A program made the translations under genes and the position numbers. From positions 186,788,209 to 186,852,208 of the forward strand of contig CP136064.1 in assembly GCA_032622095.1 (NCBI GenBank): a stretch of DNA of 64,000 nucleotides. Reading direction: 5' to 3'. This stretch comes from Siphonodentalium dalli (taxonomy: Eukaryota; Mollusca; Scaphopoda; Gadilida; Siphonodentaliidae). This document shows positions 1-12,620 of the stretch, one piece after another. How positions within the stretch are numbered: the stretch's first letter is position 1; every line of letters begins with the position of its first letter. The notes beneath the pieces were generated by a model. It was not told where the DNA came from. It made no database searches and saw only the letters and a list, made by a program, of their open reading frames with translations.

Positions 1-1
1 G

Positions 2-241
2 TTCCCTTTGCCCATTAACAAGCGTTCGCCTCCACGCGCAGCAAATGGAGATCCATATTACTGGATTGTGTCTGTTCTTGTAAATGACGGGGAATCGCAC
101 ACACTTGTAAATTACCGTATCCATAGTATTCGACACGTTGTCAGTGCACGTGTTGAAACACGGCTGTTGGAAATCTATAGTACAGGCCCCTGGTCGCGCA
201 GTTCAACTTTTAAACCGGAAAAAACAATTATCCTTAAATAA
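2..241 (+). CDS. Unassigned open frame at left edge (possible terminal exon)
   Basis: A frame stays open from the window edge for about 79 codons to a TAA, in sequence that is more GC-rich than the AT-rich DNA following it. The stop lies within an AATAAA-like string. The apparent first codon inside the window is TTG, so the true 5' end, if this is coding, lies outside. I recognise no domain. It could be the last exon of a gene, a decayed transposon fragment, or chance. Nothing else in the first 3 kb supports a gene. Confidence 0.2.
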   Translation, partial: FPLPINKRSPPRAANGDPYYWIVSVLVNDGESHTLVNYRIHSIRHVVSARVETRLLEIYSTGPWSRSSTFKPEKTIILK

Positions 242-2930
242 AATGCCCATCGCACCACAGCTTCAATAATTTGCAGAACAGTATACACGCGGTGCGCATA
301 TCAACAGAATCACTTGCCAGCTGATAACAAACTGAAACGACTGATTGCATGACGTCATCATGTAACGATTCGACATTTTCACTGGTTTGCGAGCGTTTAG
401 GGGAGGGTTAAGTTTCAGAATAGTAAGTGATTATGTGTGTGATAAGCATCCGATATCAAATATTTCCAGTAGACATATATCTCGGTCAGTTTTTAGTTTT
501 TGGATCATCTGGATGTTTTAATATGCGCCAAAGATATTGGCATCTGTTTGTCAGAAAGATAATGAAAAGTGTGTCGTTTTTCGACTTTTTCTCCAAGTTA
601 AGCTGAAAATCAGTGGGAAGAATGCGACCCCATTTAAAATTTGTATATATAACATATTAAATTTGCTCAATAGTGAATATCTACTTCTTAGCTCCATTTG
701 GGATAAACGATACTTGCGATAGACAAAGGGGCAATCAATCCGACAACGTGAGACACTGCCATTACTGTTTATTACTAAAGCATAAGAATAAATAAAAGCA
801 AATTAATTTTAGAAAGTGTTCTTTATTATCATCAAATGTCTCCAGCGGAGCATTATTATATGTCGCTATATATATCAGGGATGCATATACCCCGAAAACG
901 AAAACAAAAAGAGAAAAACGGTATCAAGTATCAAGAGGATAAGAAAGGACCACCACATAATATATAAGGTCAGGTATAAACAGTGCGCGGATTTTTTTTG
1001 CTGGTGTCAGAGTCCGACTAAATAACACCAACGTTGAAGTGTGTGTGTGGTTTTTAACGGCAAGCTAGAGTCATTCTTGAGTTGACAGAAAATGTCAACT
1101 GCGGTGCCAATGGTGTTTTCAAAAGTGGCTAAGGCACTTGTGGCCAGTTGTACATATTGAGTTCACGCATAAGCTGTGGTCACAAATACTTTGAATATCG
1201 ATCCTTTTGATACATTTAGAAATGCGTGCCCAACTCTTCATATTTGTATAATAAAATGTCATCTCTCTTGTGCTGACAAAAGAAATTTCAGTCCGGTGGG
1301 ATTCAATGTAATATTCAGGGGGATCATATCATTCCTATGAATGTACAATAGCTGTGTGTCTCTCCCATGGTCGGTATAATGCATGCAGTGCAATCCCGCT
1401 ATTAGCTAACTGTGATAAATAGCGGCGCTCGTCTGTTTTGTTTTAGGAAACTGGTTATAAGATAAAACATACGATAGCGGTTTTGCGTTTGATGGCTGAT
1501 TTTATTTTGTATGAAATATAATATGGACAATAGCAAAGATATTCTGTGCAAATACTGGGACACTAATTAGGATGGGTACCAAATCTTTCAATTAGTTGAC
1601 ACCACAGTTCATTTTGCATCTATAAAACCAGTGTTGATGTGTGGTTTCCAACCAGTTGTTATGTTATATATGAAGTAAGACTAAGATTTCATTCACACGT
1701 TGGTTAAAGGCACGGGCGGCGTTCGTTGCAGAAATATTCTTATGTGTTTAAATCGTCATCAACAGTAGGAATATTAAAATATATATAGTTTTGTTCATAT
1801 GCCAAACATAATCAGCGCTTAAATAGTATATTGTCGCCAAGACGTACGATGGTGTACGTAAACAAGAGCCTGCTCATGTTACAGAAGTTGTGCTTTTGTT
1901 TACATAACACAGCGCAATTCTATCGGTTAATCACACACAAATGATATAAACGCTCTTTATTATTTCCATATCAGGAAAACAGTAACAAATAACGCTCTTT
2001 GTGTTTACCATAACCGGATCTAAACAAAAGCCAGGAAACGTAACGTTTTTTGCTTTTGTTTACATAAAAAAGGAAAAAACATTCACAATAACATACTGTT
2101 TATGCCATATATTTAATGTGAGGTCTATGATCATGAATGACCATATTAATGTTTGGCGTTTCGGGGTAAATGTATCATAAACGTCGCCAGATAGAACAGT
2201 GTGTATTTCAATTCAAAGTAGACCTTTAAACTTATCTTGTTGACTAGCTTTCGGGTAGATGTCTTATGTCAGATGTCATTTTAAAGCCACATGAAATGCG
2301 CCATTTAATGGGCGTATATATACGTGGTGTGCTGATGAGAAAGAAATAAACAAAATGATACAATCGTCACCATACTGATGTGTAATGATATGACTGATTT
2401 ATTTTGCCTGTAATTGGCAGATATTTATTTGGATTTGCAATTTGCCGTACACTAACACATCACGGAAATTCAAATTTACAGAATAATGCTCCTGCAATGT
2501 GCCGTACACCAGATAATTATCTTTTTCGACAATAAAGTTAACGGAAGTACCCTAGATATATGCGTTGCTTGCATTACGTCATTTGTCACGCCCGAGTGCT
2601 GATTTATTCAAAACCGGGCACATGCGTGTATATAAATGTTCAATGGAATTCGAGCGCTTTCAGACATGTTGCACGATGTAATTGGCTATTTGAATCCACG
2701 TAAAATGATCCATTTCCAAAATCTAAATCACAAGCCTGGTTATACTATAGTATGGACTGGAGAGACTATATAGTTCCATGTCGAAACTATGATACCATTA
2801 CCAAACGATTTGTGCATGGCTCCAGGCCATCAGTCATCACGTATAGACATATTTCATATACGAATTAAAGAATCATCACTCAAAACACAATTATGTCGCG
2901 TCGCATGTGAATCAAATGTATACGCCTACG
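242..2930. other. AT-rich stretch without recognisable gene
   Basis: I see only short open frames with no protein-like composition and no convincing splice-site pairs. A motif of the type gcttttgtttacata recurs around 1890-2065, suggesting a decayed short repeat. No RNA gene was recognised. Confidence 0.5.
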
Positions 2931-2933
2931 ACA

Positions 2934-3029
2934 CTCTAGCCAAACTACTAAATTGCTGTATATATGCGGTACTTTTGCAATTCGGCTAAAGTGCCGCATA
3001 CGATATATACTTTAGCAGTTTGACTAGAG
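2934..3029. repeat. Imperfect inverted repeat (hairpin), about 39-bp arms
   Basis: The arm at 2934-2972 (starting ctctagccaaact) is the imperfect reverse complement of 2991-3029 (ending agtttgactagag). A short direct repeat, ttcggctaaagtgccg, also occurs at about 2981 and 3031. It is probably a decayed hairpin MITE. Confidence 0.6.
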
Positions 3030-3280
3030 TTCGGCTAAAGTGCCGTATACGTATTCTATAGCCACGGCCCAATTTTAATAATCAGCCGAACAACTCATGT
3101 TTGGTGCTATATAAACCACCATTGTCCATTGACATATTATGTGTCGCGCGCGTATAACAATATTCAAACATCCGTATACGTTTTAAGAATAAGATATTAT
3201 GTATTTATTAGGACAAGTTTCAGACGATCCGTGGAATATTAAATACCAATCATGATTTATAAGTATATATATATATTTAT

Positions 3281-3340
3281 ATTCTAGTAATCATGGCGAT
3301 AAAGTACCTATAGGTACTTTATCGCCATGATTTATAGAAT
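3281..3340. repeat. Near-perfect palindrome with a 44-bp perfect core
   Basis: Positions 3289-3310 and 3311-3332 are exact reverse complements with no spacer, centred between 3310 and 3311 (core cctatagg). The match continues with few mismatches to 3281 and 3340 (attcta / tagaat). A loopless palindrome like this could extrude a cruciform. No target duplication is obvious. Confidence 0.9.
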
Positions 3341-4256
3341 GTAGATTTAGAAGTATAGTTTACTTGTGAGTTCTTCCGGGTGATTTGATGTTCCTAACTT
3401 GTCCTCGTATTTAGATATCATCAACAGTATATGAAAAATATCTAAATTTAATGTAAACAAACGCAAAATTCCTGCGCAATTTCCGGTGTCGAATATACAC
3501 GGTGATAAAGCATTGTGTAAAGTACCCATTCGGAGAAATAGAAAGGTCGAGGTATAGAACTATATATAAGGAGCTGAGTTTTAAACTTGTATTAATGTGC
3601 GGAATGCTGGACGTTTCGGCACCTGGGTTTACGACTCGGCACCCGATTTTTCGGCACTATCATATCGAAGTTGAGCATTTTCATATTTTGGTTGTTGAAA
3701 ATCTGAATATTTGTTTCAATGCTTTGACAATTTACAACACTTAGTGTCAAGTTTGTATTTAACTTTTGTATTTTATTGAACTAATACCACTGTAATAGTA
3801 ATGTCTACATATCAACGGAACTCTATACAATGCCCCGGAGCGCCCCCAACTATGGAAGCGTCATTGCAGCCAGAACGCCAGAATGTCTAAATAAATTAAT
3901 GGGAATCCATATTGTATTCCTCTGCTTGTCATCATATATGATCTCACAAAACAGTAGACAATTCCAATGTCGGAGTATATTTGAGAGAATATTGATAAAC
4001 TTTCTTAATACAGTTTTGGATAGTGTTCATTTTTCCTCAATTTATTGAATATCTTGTTAAACATATAATGTCTCTAAACCAGTTTCAATTTAGTCAATCA
4101 GATAAGTATTTGACTGATATATGGGATTTACTGTTGAGCAAAATGCGGAAAAGTAATAGAGTGAAAACGTAAAATCAGGCGACGAGACGTCATGACGCCG
4201 GGAGACGAGATGTATTGAGCAACACGATAAAGAAGAAATTGATTGAGCGCAATTAA

Positions 4257-4624
4257 AGGACCACTTAATTTTCGAACCCCCAATTCACATTATGTAAAAT
4301 ATATTCCATATTATATACCATTTGAAAGATTAAGCTCCAAAACATTGTATTTTCAACTTATTCGATGTAATAAACTGTGAACATGTTGTTTTTATTGAGA
4401 AACTGGCATTTTGAATGCAAGGGGAATAACTCTATATAATTGGGACTTTTCGTATTATTTCAGCTATTTTCTATTACTCTATGGGCACCTTACGAGACAC
4501 AGATATTCCAAATGGTGATTAATTATAGTATTTTAATCATATATTATGGCATAGATTGTTATTAAAACCGTATATCAAGGCACTATAAAAAAAAAAATCG
4601 GTGGCTCGAAAATTAAGTGGGCCT
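4257..4624. mobile_element. MITE-A: TTAA-flanked non-autonomous DNA transposon
   Basis: The left terminus aggaccacttaattttcga (4257-4275) is the reverse complement, with one mismatch, of 4606-4624. Both ends are flanked by TTAA (4253-4256 and 4625-4628), the target duplication used by piggyBac-type transposases. The 368-bp interior has no coding frame. A diverged partial copy of the right half lies at 27421-27514, which confirms a dispersed family. The piggyBac assignment is inference from the TTAA alone. Confidence 0.75.
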
Positions 4625-5428
4625 TTAAGTCCTGTGGTGCAGAGGTGCCGTTTCAGCACACATACTGGTATACATGGTGGGCTAACGTCAAAGCGAGAGC
4701 ACCATCGAGCAGAGCGTTTGCCGCAGCGTCGAAAGAATTAATCTTGAACTGAAGTTGTGTAAAGTATCATCACGTCCCTTGATCTATACATCCAAACTCT
4801 ATAGACAAAACATAATAATTCAATATATTTTTGATGGAGGTGTCGACATAGTTGTAGAAAAGTATACGTTCAAAGATTTTGAACATGAGCTCAATGGAAG
4901 TGATGCAGTAAACGGACGTCAATATATACACTATCCAATAGTATACCTATCTTCTTTCTTTTTTTACTTTAAACATATTTTAATGTATCTAGAAAAATAT
5001 ACATATAATAGGTATCGGGGCACAAGTTACAAAACTTACAAAACAAGTTACAAAACTTACCTATCGATTTACTAACAAGGTGTCGCAGCAAGTGACTACC
5101 TAATTATGAGGCAGTTATATATTCTGTAACCTAACTCCGATGCGCGGCGCAGGAATGTATACAAAATCGCATGTGGTTAATTCACACATTATTGTAGTTG
5201 AAGTTGAATATTTGTCGATAAAACACGCATTATGTTTGACAGAGAGCGGCTAAATGTTATGTGCCTTTCACAAGCATGCAACCATGGAATCATGTAAATT
5301 TCTTTATATTTTTTCACACGACGCGAATATGTCCATGAACAGTTTAACTCAGAAAAAGCGTATCTATAAATTTGATACACAAGAACTGAAGAAGTTATGT
5401 CAAAAATAAATAATAACCATGTTCTTAA

Positions 5429-5897
5429 AGGTACTCAATCCGACCAGAGGGTCCCCATCTCAACAGATTCCAACAACAACAATCCGATCAGAGGGTCCTA
5501 TATTACTATTTCTTTGGCTTTGGGGTTAAAAAATATTTGATTCGAGTCGAGGAACCCATCAAACAAAGCTCAGAGCTATTAGATATTGATTTTTGAAATT
5601 TGTTATTTTCTCGAGATGAGTACTAATAATTGCCTTTAATTTCGTAATCTGCTCGAGATGTGTACACCAAAACACTATTCAAACAGACAAGGATGGATAA
5701 CTCTAAAATCAAGTGGTAATAATAACGAAATTTTGACTGTGTTCTGGGACAGAAAGAATAGAAATAACGAAACTACAAATATCGATATCTGATCACCCTG
5801 AGCGTTGATTGGTAGGTTCCTCGACTCGAATCAATTATTTTTACCCCCAAAGGCAAAGAAATAGTAATATAGGACCCTCTGATCGGATTGAGTACCT
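5429..5897. mobile_element. MITE-B: TTAA-flanked element with long terminal inverted repeats
   Basis: The ends read aggtactcaatccga inward from both sides, with TTAA at 5425-5428 and 5898-5901. The inverted similarity continues for roughly 85 bp, through the fraction reading attcgagtcgaggaaccc. An internal duplication in the left arm repeats the caatccga(c/t)cagagggtcc block. Related copies or fragments occur at 19252-19346, 42954-43375 and 55230-55389, so this is a multi-copy family. It has no coding capacity. Confidence 0.75.
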
Positions 5898-6639
5898 TTA
5901 ACGTCCAAGTGATTAGGCTGAAATGTACAAGTGATTAGGCCGAAACAACCAAGTGCCGAAAACTCAGGTATACCGAAACGTCCTGAAAACCATTTGCCGA
6001 AACGTCCAGATGCCAAAACGCCCTGCACCCACATGGGCTCATTGTTATAATCTAATTATTTTATGGTATTGAAAACGAATCAGTTGTAGTTTTTAGAGTC
6101 ACATGGCCGGGATGGGGAATCTTTAAGGAGATGATGGTTCATAGTGCGTTGGCAGATTCTTTGTGATGCATGCTTCTCTACTTCTTCTGTTCCAGTTAGG
6201 AAAATTCATGAAGTTGTCGCCCCTAGCATCGGCAACACCCGCGTAGAGGTGCGGGCATCGATGGAGCTGGGAACCACTAACGCACAAGGCGTCCGGACGA
6301 TCTGAGGTCAACACAGATCAGGCACAACTCATGGGCGTGACCTAGAATCGGGAAACAGAGAAAAATATCGACCTACATGTCAACAGATTAACATGGCATT
6401 ACTTGCTTTGGATTTATTATTATAATTATAACTGCACGAAAAGTAAACTAAATGAAGTATAATTATAGTAAATTTGTGAGATAAAGGTCCATGCACATTG
6501 TAGAGCTTGAGCTGCATGTAGACCCCCTCCCCCCTATGCGGATTTTTGGTGGTTATGATATCTTTGTAGAACTATATCAGTCCTTCAATTTGCCGGTTGT
6601 TTGCCATCTGGCGATGGGGGCTTTATAGAGTTATCGGTC

Positions 6640-9600
6640 TTTGAATCCAAGATGGCCGCCAACGTAGAATATCTAACCAGGTAAATTTCAATTCGCAATT
6701 AATCAGGAAGTTTATGAGGTATTACGTCGTGCGATATGTCATTCTATTGATAATTGAGTACTCCTTATTTATTTGTAGGAATAAATTTCATATATTTAAA
6801 ATGGCCGCCAAAATGGCCACCGGAAGTGGAAAATGTGACACTTTTTCACTAATATCTTCTATATTATCAGTTTCTGCTGTTTAGAACTGATTGAGAATTG
6901 TGACTTTATTTTGTATTGTTTATATTAACTGATCATTGGGGCAATGAAATAAGAAATTCTTTGGGTCCTAGGCCCTTCCGATCCCTCAAAAGTTTGACTT
7001 TACAGGAAGCGGTATAACATTTTCACACAAAAATCACAATTGGGATTCTGGTCACATTTCAACAAGGAATGAGCAGAACTGTGTTATGTAAGTGAGACAT
7101 ACCATTACCCGTGAATATTCCAAGTAATTGGAACCAAAATTGTTACTTTGGATCAAAATGGCCACCAAAATGGCCGCCAAAATATGTAAAATTGTAAATA
7201 TTGTAAATATATTGCCCCAGCGTTCACTGCAATCGCTTACAATCTGTGGTTGATGAAGTAAATTGGCTATTCTGCTTTATATCCATTGAAAACTAACATG
7301 TCTGATTCACCTTGGTTAAGTTTTAGTATTGTAACCACTGACATTACCAGAAATATTGGATTTTACTCTCACACACTTGACATAAATATCGGCAAAAATT
7401 AACTTTTCATGTTTTGATCATTTTTATTAAAAGTAAACTGTAACTAACTTGATATGAACGGTGTTTATCGTTTTGGTCTAATGTAAATGTGTCACACTAA
7501 GGTCATTATAGAGCAAATTACTCAAGATGACTTCCAAAATGGCAACCAACTTGGGTAAAAAGTTCATTGTTCACATATATCCGGAACATTATTGTCTGCT
7601 GTTCCGAAGAGTTAGCAAATTGTAACTTACTTGGTTATTATGCATGTTAGGTAATCAACTGACAACTAAATATTATTGGCTGTCCCGGTTCCTTGTGGGG
7701 CATGACAAATTCATTTTAAAGTTGCTTATGGAATTTTGCCGAAAACCTCTTTTGGGATTCTGGCCACTTTGAATCTTTGGAACGGAACTAAGATGAACCA
7801 TAATCTGTGGTGACTATTCTGGCTATTTTGACTCATTAGGACAAAATTGATCACCTCGATACAAGAGGGAGGTCAATATGGTAGTCCGCGAGTTACTGCA
7901 TGGTCATAGGTGGGGTGAATAGGTATAGGTTATTTTATGATCATGAATGATGTGAACAGATATACAAGGAATGTCTATATGATCGTGAGTGGGATGTTCA
8001 TTGTGAGATGTATATGTATACAAGTAGTGGCCGTATGGTAATGTGTGATCTGAATATGTTTACATGGAGTGACTGTATGGTTGTATGGTTATGTGTGGAT
8101 GTACGTGTAACACGATGTGGCTGTACGGACAATAATATTGTGTGCGGATATAACGGGAGTAGCTACAATGTCATATATGTGTTGTTTATGTATATATGGA
8201 GTGACTATGGCCATGGGTGGGATGTATATGTGTATATTTGGTGGCTGTATTGCCACATGTGGGTGACCATGTATACATCTGGTGCCTATGTGATCATGGG
8301 TGGGGTATATGGATAAATAGGGAGTGGTTGGATGAATATGTGTAATGTGTATAGGTGTACATGGACTGACAGCACGGTCGTGAATATGCATGCCTGAGTA
8401 TATCTGAGTGGTCGTTGGCCAGCGTGTATGTATATAGTGAGTACAGTGGTGGTAATGGGTGGGATGTATATTTATATATGTCGTGGATGTATATTGTCAT
8501 CGGTGGATGTATATAGGTATACAGGGAGTAACTGTATGATCATGGATGGCGTGTATGAGTACCCAGCGAGTGACTGAATTGTCATGTGTGGGGTGTATAT
8601 AAAAGTCTGGAATGTATAATTGATCATGTGTGCGAAGTATTGGTACACCTGGAAGGACTTTATTGTCATTGGTGATGTGTATATGTACACCTGGAGTGAC
8701 TCTATGTGCATGTTTGTGTTGCATATGTATATATCTAGTGGCTATATGACCATGGGTATGGTGAATAGGTATACAGGGAGTGACTGTGGCAATTAATGAA
8801 ATGAATAGGTATACAAGGAGTGACCGTGTGATCACCAATGTGGTGAATATGTATACACGGAGTGAAATGGGTCAGGTGTAGGAGTATACCTGGTGTGCAT
8901 GTATGGTGACTCATTGTCATATGTTATGTGTACGGGTATACGCCAAGTGATTGTATGGTCATTGGGCGAGGGGTATATATGTATAGCACGTGTTACTATA
9001 TGGCCATTGCTGAGGTGCATATGTATACCTGGAGTCACTCTATGGTTTTATGCGTGGGGTGTATATGCTTATCGTGAGTGGCTATTTCGCAATTGGCGTG
9101 GCGAGTAGATATGCAGGGATTGACTGTATGACCAATGGTGATGTGAATATGTGTACCTGTAGTGTCTGTATGATCATGAATGTGGTGAATACAGGGAGTG
9201 GCTATACGGTAATGGGTCAGGTGTAACAGTTTACATGGTGTACATGTATGTTGACCCATGACTGTGTGGGGCGTATGGGTATACGCAAGTGGGGTTATAT
9301 GACCATTGGTGAGGTGCATATGTATACATGGAGCGATGCAATGGTCATGGGTGGGGTGTATATGTATACCTTGAGTGGCTATTTGGCCATGGGTGTGGAA
9401 CATAGGTACACATGGATTGACTTTATGGCCAATGGTGAGGTCAATAGGTATACAATGAGTGACTGTGTGATCATGAATGTGGTGAATATGTATATACATA
9501 TAGTGACGATACGGTCATTGGTCAGTTGTAGGAGGTATACCTGGTGTGCATGCATTAAATTGTTATTGACAGATGTATGGTCATGTGTGGTGTGCAGGGA

Positions 9601-11050
9601 TATACACAAGTATGGCTGTGTGGTTATGGGTGAGGTGTATGTTTATAAAGCGAGCGACTATATTGTCATATGTGTGTTGTTTATTTGTATTTGGAGTGAC
9701 TGTATGACCCTGGTGGGTTGTACGTGTATACCTTGGGTGGCTATCGCTTTCCACAATAACTCAATGATATGTTACTTGATATAGAGATCACACCAGAGAG
9801 TCCTCCTTGGTGGCGTGTATGCACGGTGGAGGAAATGTTAAACGATTTTCCTGACAATAATTGATAAATGTTTATGCTAATGGGCAAGAGTAGCCACATA
9901 TTATGGTCGGATGGTCCCTCTCAGTTCCGTTTCAAAGTTCTGCCCATTTATTTTCAAAAACTTGGCGAGAATCCCAAAAGACGTTTTCGGCACAATTGTA
10001 CACTGCACATTTTAAAATTAAATGATCGTGCCTCATAATGTACAGTGCCAACCAGAATATAAAATGTAGTTGTCAGTCGATTAACTAACGTGTATAATAA
10101 CAAAGTTAGTCACACTTTGCTACCTTTTCGGAACAGCAGATAATTATGTTCCGGATATATGTGAAAATCAACTTTTTACCCAATTTAGTTGCCATTTTGG
10201 AAGCCACCTTGAGTAATTTGGTCATTAAACACCTTATTGTGACACATTTAAGATAGATAAAAACAACAAACTCCTCCCATGCCAATGATAGTTACAGTTT
10301 ATTTGCAAAAAATGGTTCAAACATGAGAAGAGATTTTTTGCCGATATTTATGTCACGTTTGTGAGAGTGAAATCCAATATTTCTGGTAATGTCTTTGTTA
10401 CAATAGTTAGTAACAATGTTAGTATTCAATGTATAGAAGGCAGAATAGCCAATTTCATTCATCAACCATAAATTGTAAGCGATCCCAGGACACACTGGGG
10501 CAATATCTACCATTTTCCATATTTTGGCGGCCATTTTGGTGGCCATTTTGATCCAAAGTAACAACTTTTGTTCCTACGAATTGGAGTATCCATGTATAAT
10601 GGTATTCCTCATTTACATTCCACAGTTGTGCTCATTCTTTGTTGAAATTTGAACAGAAACCCAATTGTGATTTCTTGGTGAAATTTTATACCGCATTCTG
10701 TAAACTCAAACTTTTGAGGGAACGGAGGGGGCTAGGACCCCAATAATTGTTTTTTTCATTGCCCCAATGATTAGTTAATATAAAACTATAAAAAATAAGG
10801 TCACAATCCTCAACCAGTTCCAAACAGCAGAAACTGATCAAGAAGATATGAGTGAAAAATAGTCATATTTTCTACTTCCGGTGGCCATTTTGGCGGCCAT
10901 TTTGAATATATGAAATTTATTTATACTTCTCAATAAGGACTACTCAACTATCAATAGAATAACATATCGCACGACTTAATATCTCATAAACTGCCCGAGT
11001 GATTGCGAATTAAAATTTATCAAGTCAGATATTCTTGGATTCAATGGCCT
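6640..11050. mobile_element. Large inverted-repeat element with a minisatellite loop
   Basis: The left arm (about 6640-7850) is inverted and diverged relative to the right arm (about 9870-11050). Anchors include the 'matching atggccaccaaaatggccgcc' blocks (7160 and 10530) and the gccgaaaac(c/g)tcttttgggattct blocks near the inner boundaries. Outer sequences near 6490-6550 and 11530-11590 also look inverted (tgcggatttt, cttgagct), so the whole unit may run from about 6490 to 11590 with an insertion in the right arm at about 11055-11510. No transposase frame is present. A fold-back (Foldback/Galileo-like) transposon is one explanation; an inverted segmental duplication is another. Confidence 0.7.
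7900..9780 (+). repeat. Minisatellite of about 41-bp units with higher-order period
   Basis: The unit is of the type gtatacatggagtgactgta, followed by tggtcatgggtggggtg. Neighbouring units lie about 40-42 bp apart (for example gtatac at about 8770, 8812 and 8850). Distinctive variants recur at a longer period: the gtcag(g/t)tgta variant starts at 8871, 9217 and 9521, giving spacings of 346 and 304. Open frames on both strands through this block are chance frames made by the absence of stops in the unit. Confidence 0.85.
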
Positions 11051-11054
11051 CGAA

Positions 11055-12150
11055 ACATGTGAACATTGACTACCTATATGCATCCATGTGCTCGTGGAAT
11101 GTTATAGAAAACTGCCCTGGTCTATGTTCTCGTGGAAAATAATGAAAACATCGGTATTGTTCATAGTTTAATCACGTTATGCATGCGTAAGTTCACACAC
11201 TGTACTTTTTCAGATATATCTTCAAAATAAACGAAAAATCATATCATCGGTGTCACATTAAGAAAAATATCGAGTCAGGTGCCCATGTGACGCTATCTAC
11301 GCAGACACTTGTTATATTCAGTTCGAATGAAACTGAGTTTGAGAAGATACATACAGTTTTAGTATTAATTTTGAGAGAAATATTTCCCCTACCCCGAATA
11401 AGGATTTTATCGCAAAAAATCACAGTAGTTTTATAAAAATCGCTATAAAATGAAAAAGCCCCCACGCCCGAGTGTCAAACAAGCAGCAAAATGTGTGAAA
11501 TACATCCCTCTATCGGAAAAACATAGTCGGCTAAAATCCGCACAGCGGGAGGGTGGCCATATGGTAGCTCAAGGTCTATTGTGTAGATACATGAGATCCA
11601 CACGAATTGTGTGAATACACCAAATTAAAGATCCACTCTTCGATTTTACACCAAATTGGTAAAAAAAAATGCCTATACGTTATTATTCCGTTTACCGTGC
11701 AAACAAAAATGGGACAATACTTTCAATCACCATCATCATTTGTACATGTATATATGGCACAAGCATAGAGAAAATCGAAAAAATTATCCTTCAGGTTTAC
11801 GTTAAAAACGATCATAATTGAGAACACTCTTTATTTTAAGCCACTCATGAATGGGCGATGGTATAGTACAAAGACGCCTTCTGTTGGAATATTTGGTTGC
11901 ACGCTGACGAAATTTCAATACGTGTTAAAACTTCCACTTGTATAAGTCGACATAAATTATATGGTCATCAAAACATGCCGTTAACTCTTTCATCCCTGAA
12001 TTCTCACAGGATTGACCCTGGATTAAAACGGCGATTTAACTAAATTATCAATCTTTTATTATTCCTTTTGCAAAACCATATCAAATCATGGTAAGGGTAT
12101 GAAATTTGGTACACACCATCCCCATATCCTATATAACATTTACAGGTATA
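11055..12150. other. Non-coding AT-rich stretch
   Basis: No gene-like frame is seen. The part at about 11055-11510 interrupts the inverted-repeat similarity of the right arm and may be an insertion, but I cannot define its ends. Confidence 0.4.
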
Positions 12151-12179
12151 AGCACAATCATAGCTTGGTTTCCACTAGC

Positions 12180-12620
12180 AACTGTTGCTTGGCAACAACC
12201 TAGAATACGGATAAAATGTTTAAACCAGCGCTGTATATCATCTGGTAGATGAACAAGCACGGAATTTGGTACATGTGATCATTAGGGGACAGTGATAAAT
12301 TTCCCATATTTAGTATACATGATAAAGTCATCCTTAGCAACGGTTTCTAGGCGACTACCCAAGGCGTACTTTGCCATCAAAACAAGAATTATGATTGATT
12401 GAAAACTGATACAAACATAATTTTTTTCACACATGTCCCTTCTGACATACTGATTTGTATCTGGTGCAGAGTTAAACTAATACCATTTTGCTTAGCAACG
12501 GTTGCTATGCAATTACCCGTCAATTTTGACTGGTAAAATATGTTCTGCTTGTGCTCTTACCTTTGGGCAGGGCATCAACTAGAGTGGGTTCTCATTGACA
12601 ATGGTTGCTAGGGAGCATGT
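12180..12620. repeat. Degenerate tandem repeat carrying gcaacggttgct motifs
   Basis: Four variants of a motif like cttagcaacggttgctagg occur at about 12187, 12344, 12495 and 12604, in similar surrounding sequence (for example tttgg and cacatgt(c/g) nearby). Spacing is about 150 bp between the first three. The motif resembles an RFX X-box half-palindrome, but repeat decay is the simpler explanation. Confidence 0.5.

Larger units (their letters stand above)
3596..6030. mobile_element. Possible fold-back element with tgccgaaacgtcc-type arms
   Basis: The left block (3603-3660) carries ggacgtttcggcac, and two further degenerate cggcac(t/c) words follow. The right block (5929-6027) carries several degenerate copies of the reverse complement, gccgaaacgtcc. 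The two blocks are in inverted orientation about 2.3 kb apart, and MITE-A and MITE-B lie between them. The arms are short and diverged, so they may be independent copies of one repeat rather than ends of one element. Confidence 0.35.

Noticed and set aside
6123-6314. GC-rich open frame on the minus strand as a gene exon
   Set aside because: It has no recognised domain, no clear acceptor or donor in frame, and it lies between repeats. It could be an old transposon coding fragment but I cannot support that.
8008-9784. Long frames through the minisatellite (up to 178 aa)
   Set aside because: They are low-complexity translations of the 41-bp unit, present on both strands. The composition (Tyr/Met/Val/Gly or His/Ile/Thr) follows the repeat and not a protein.
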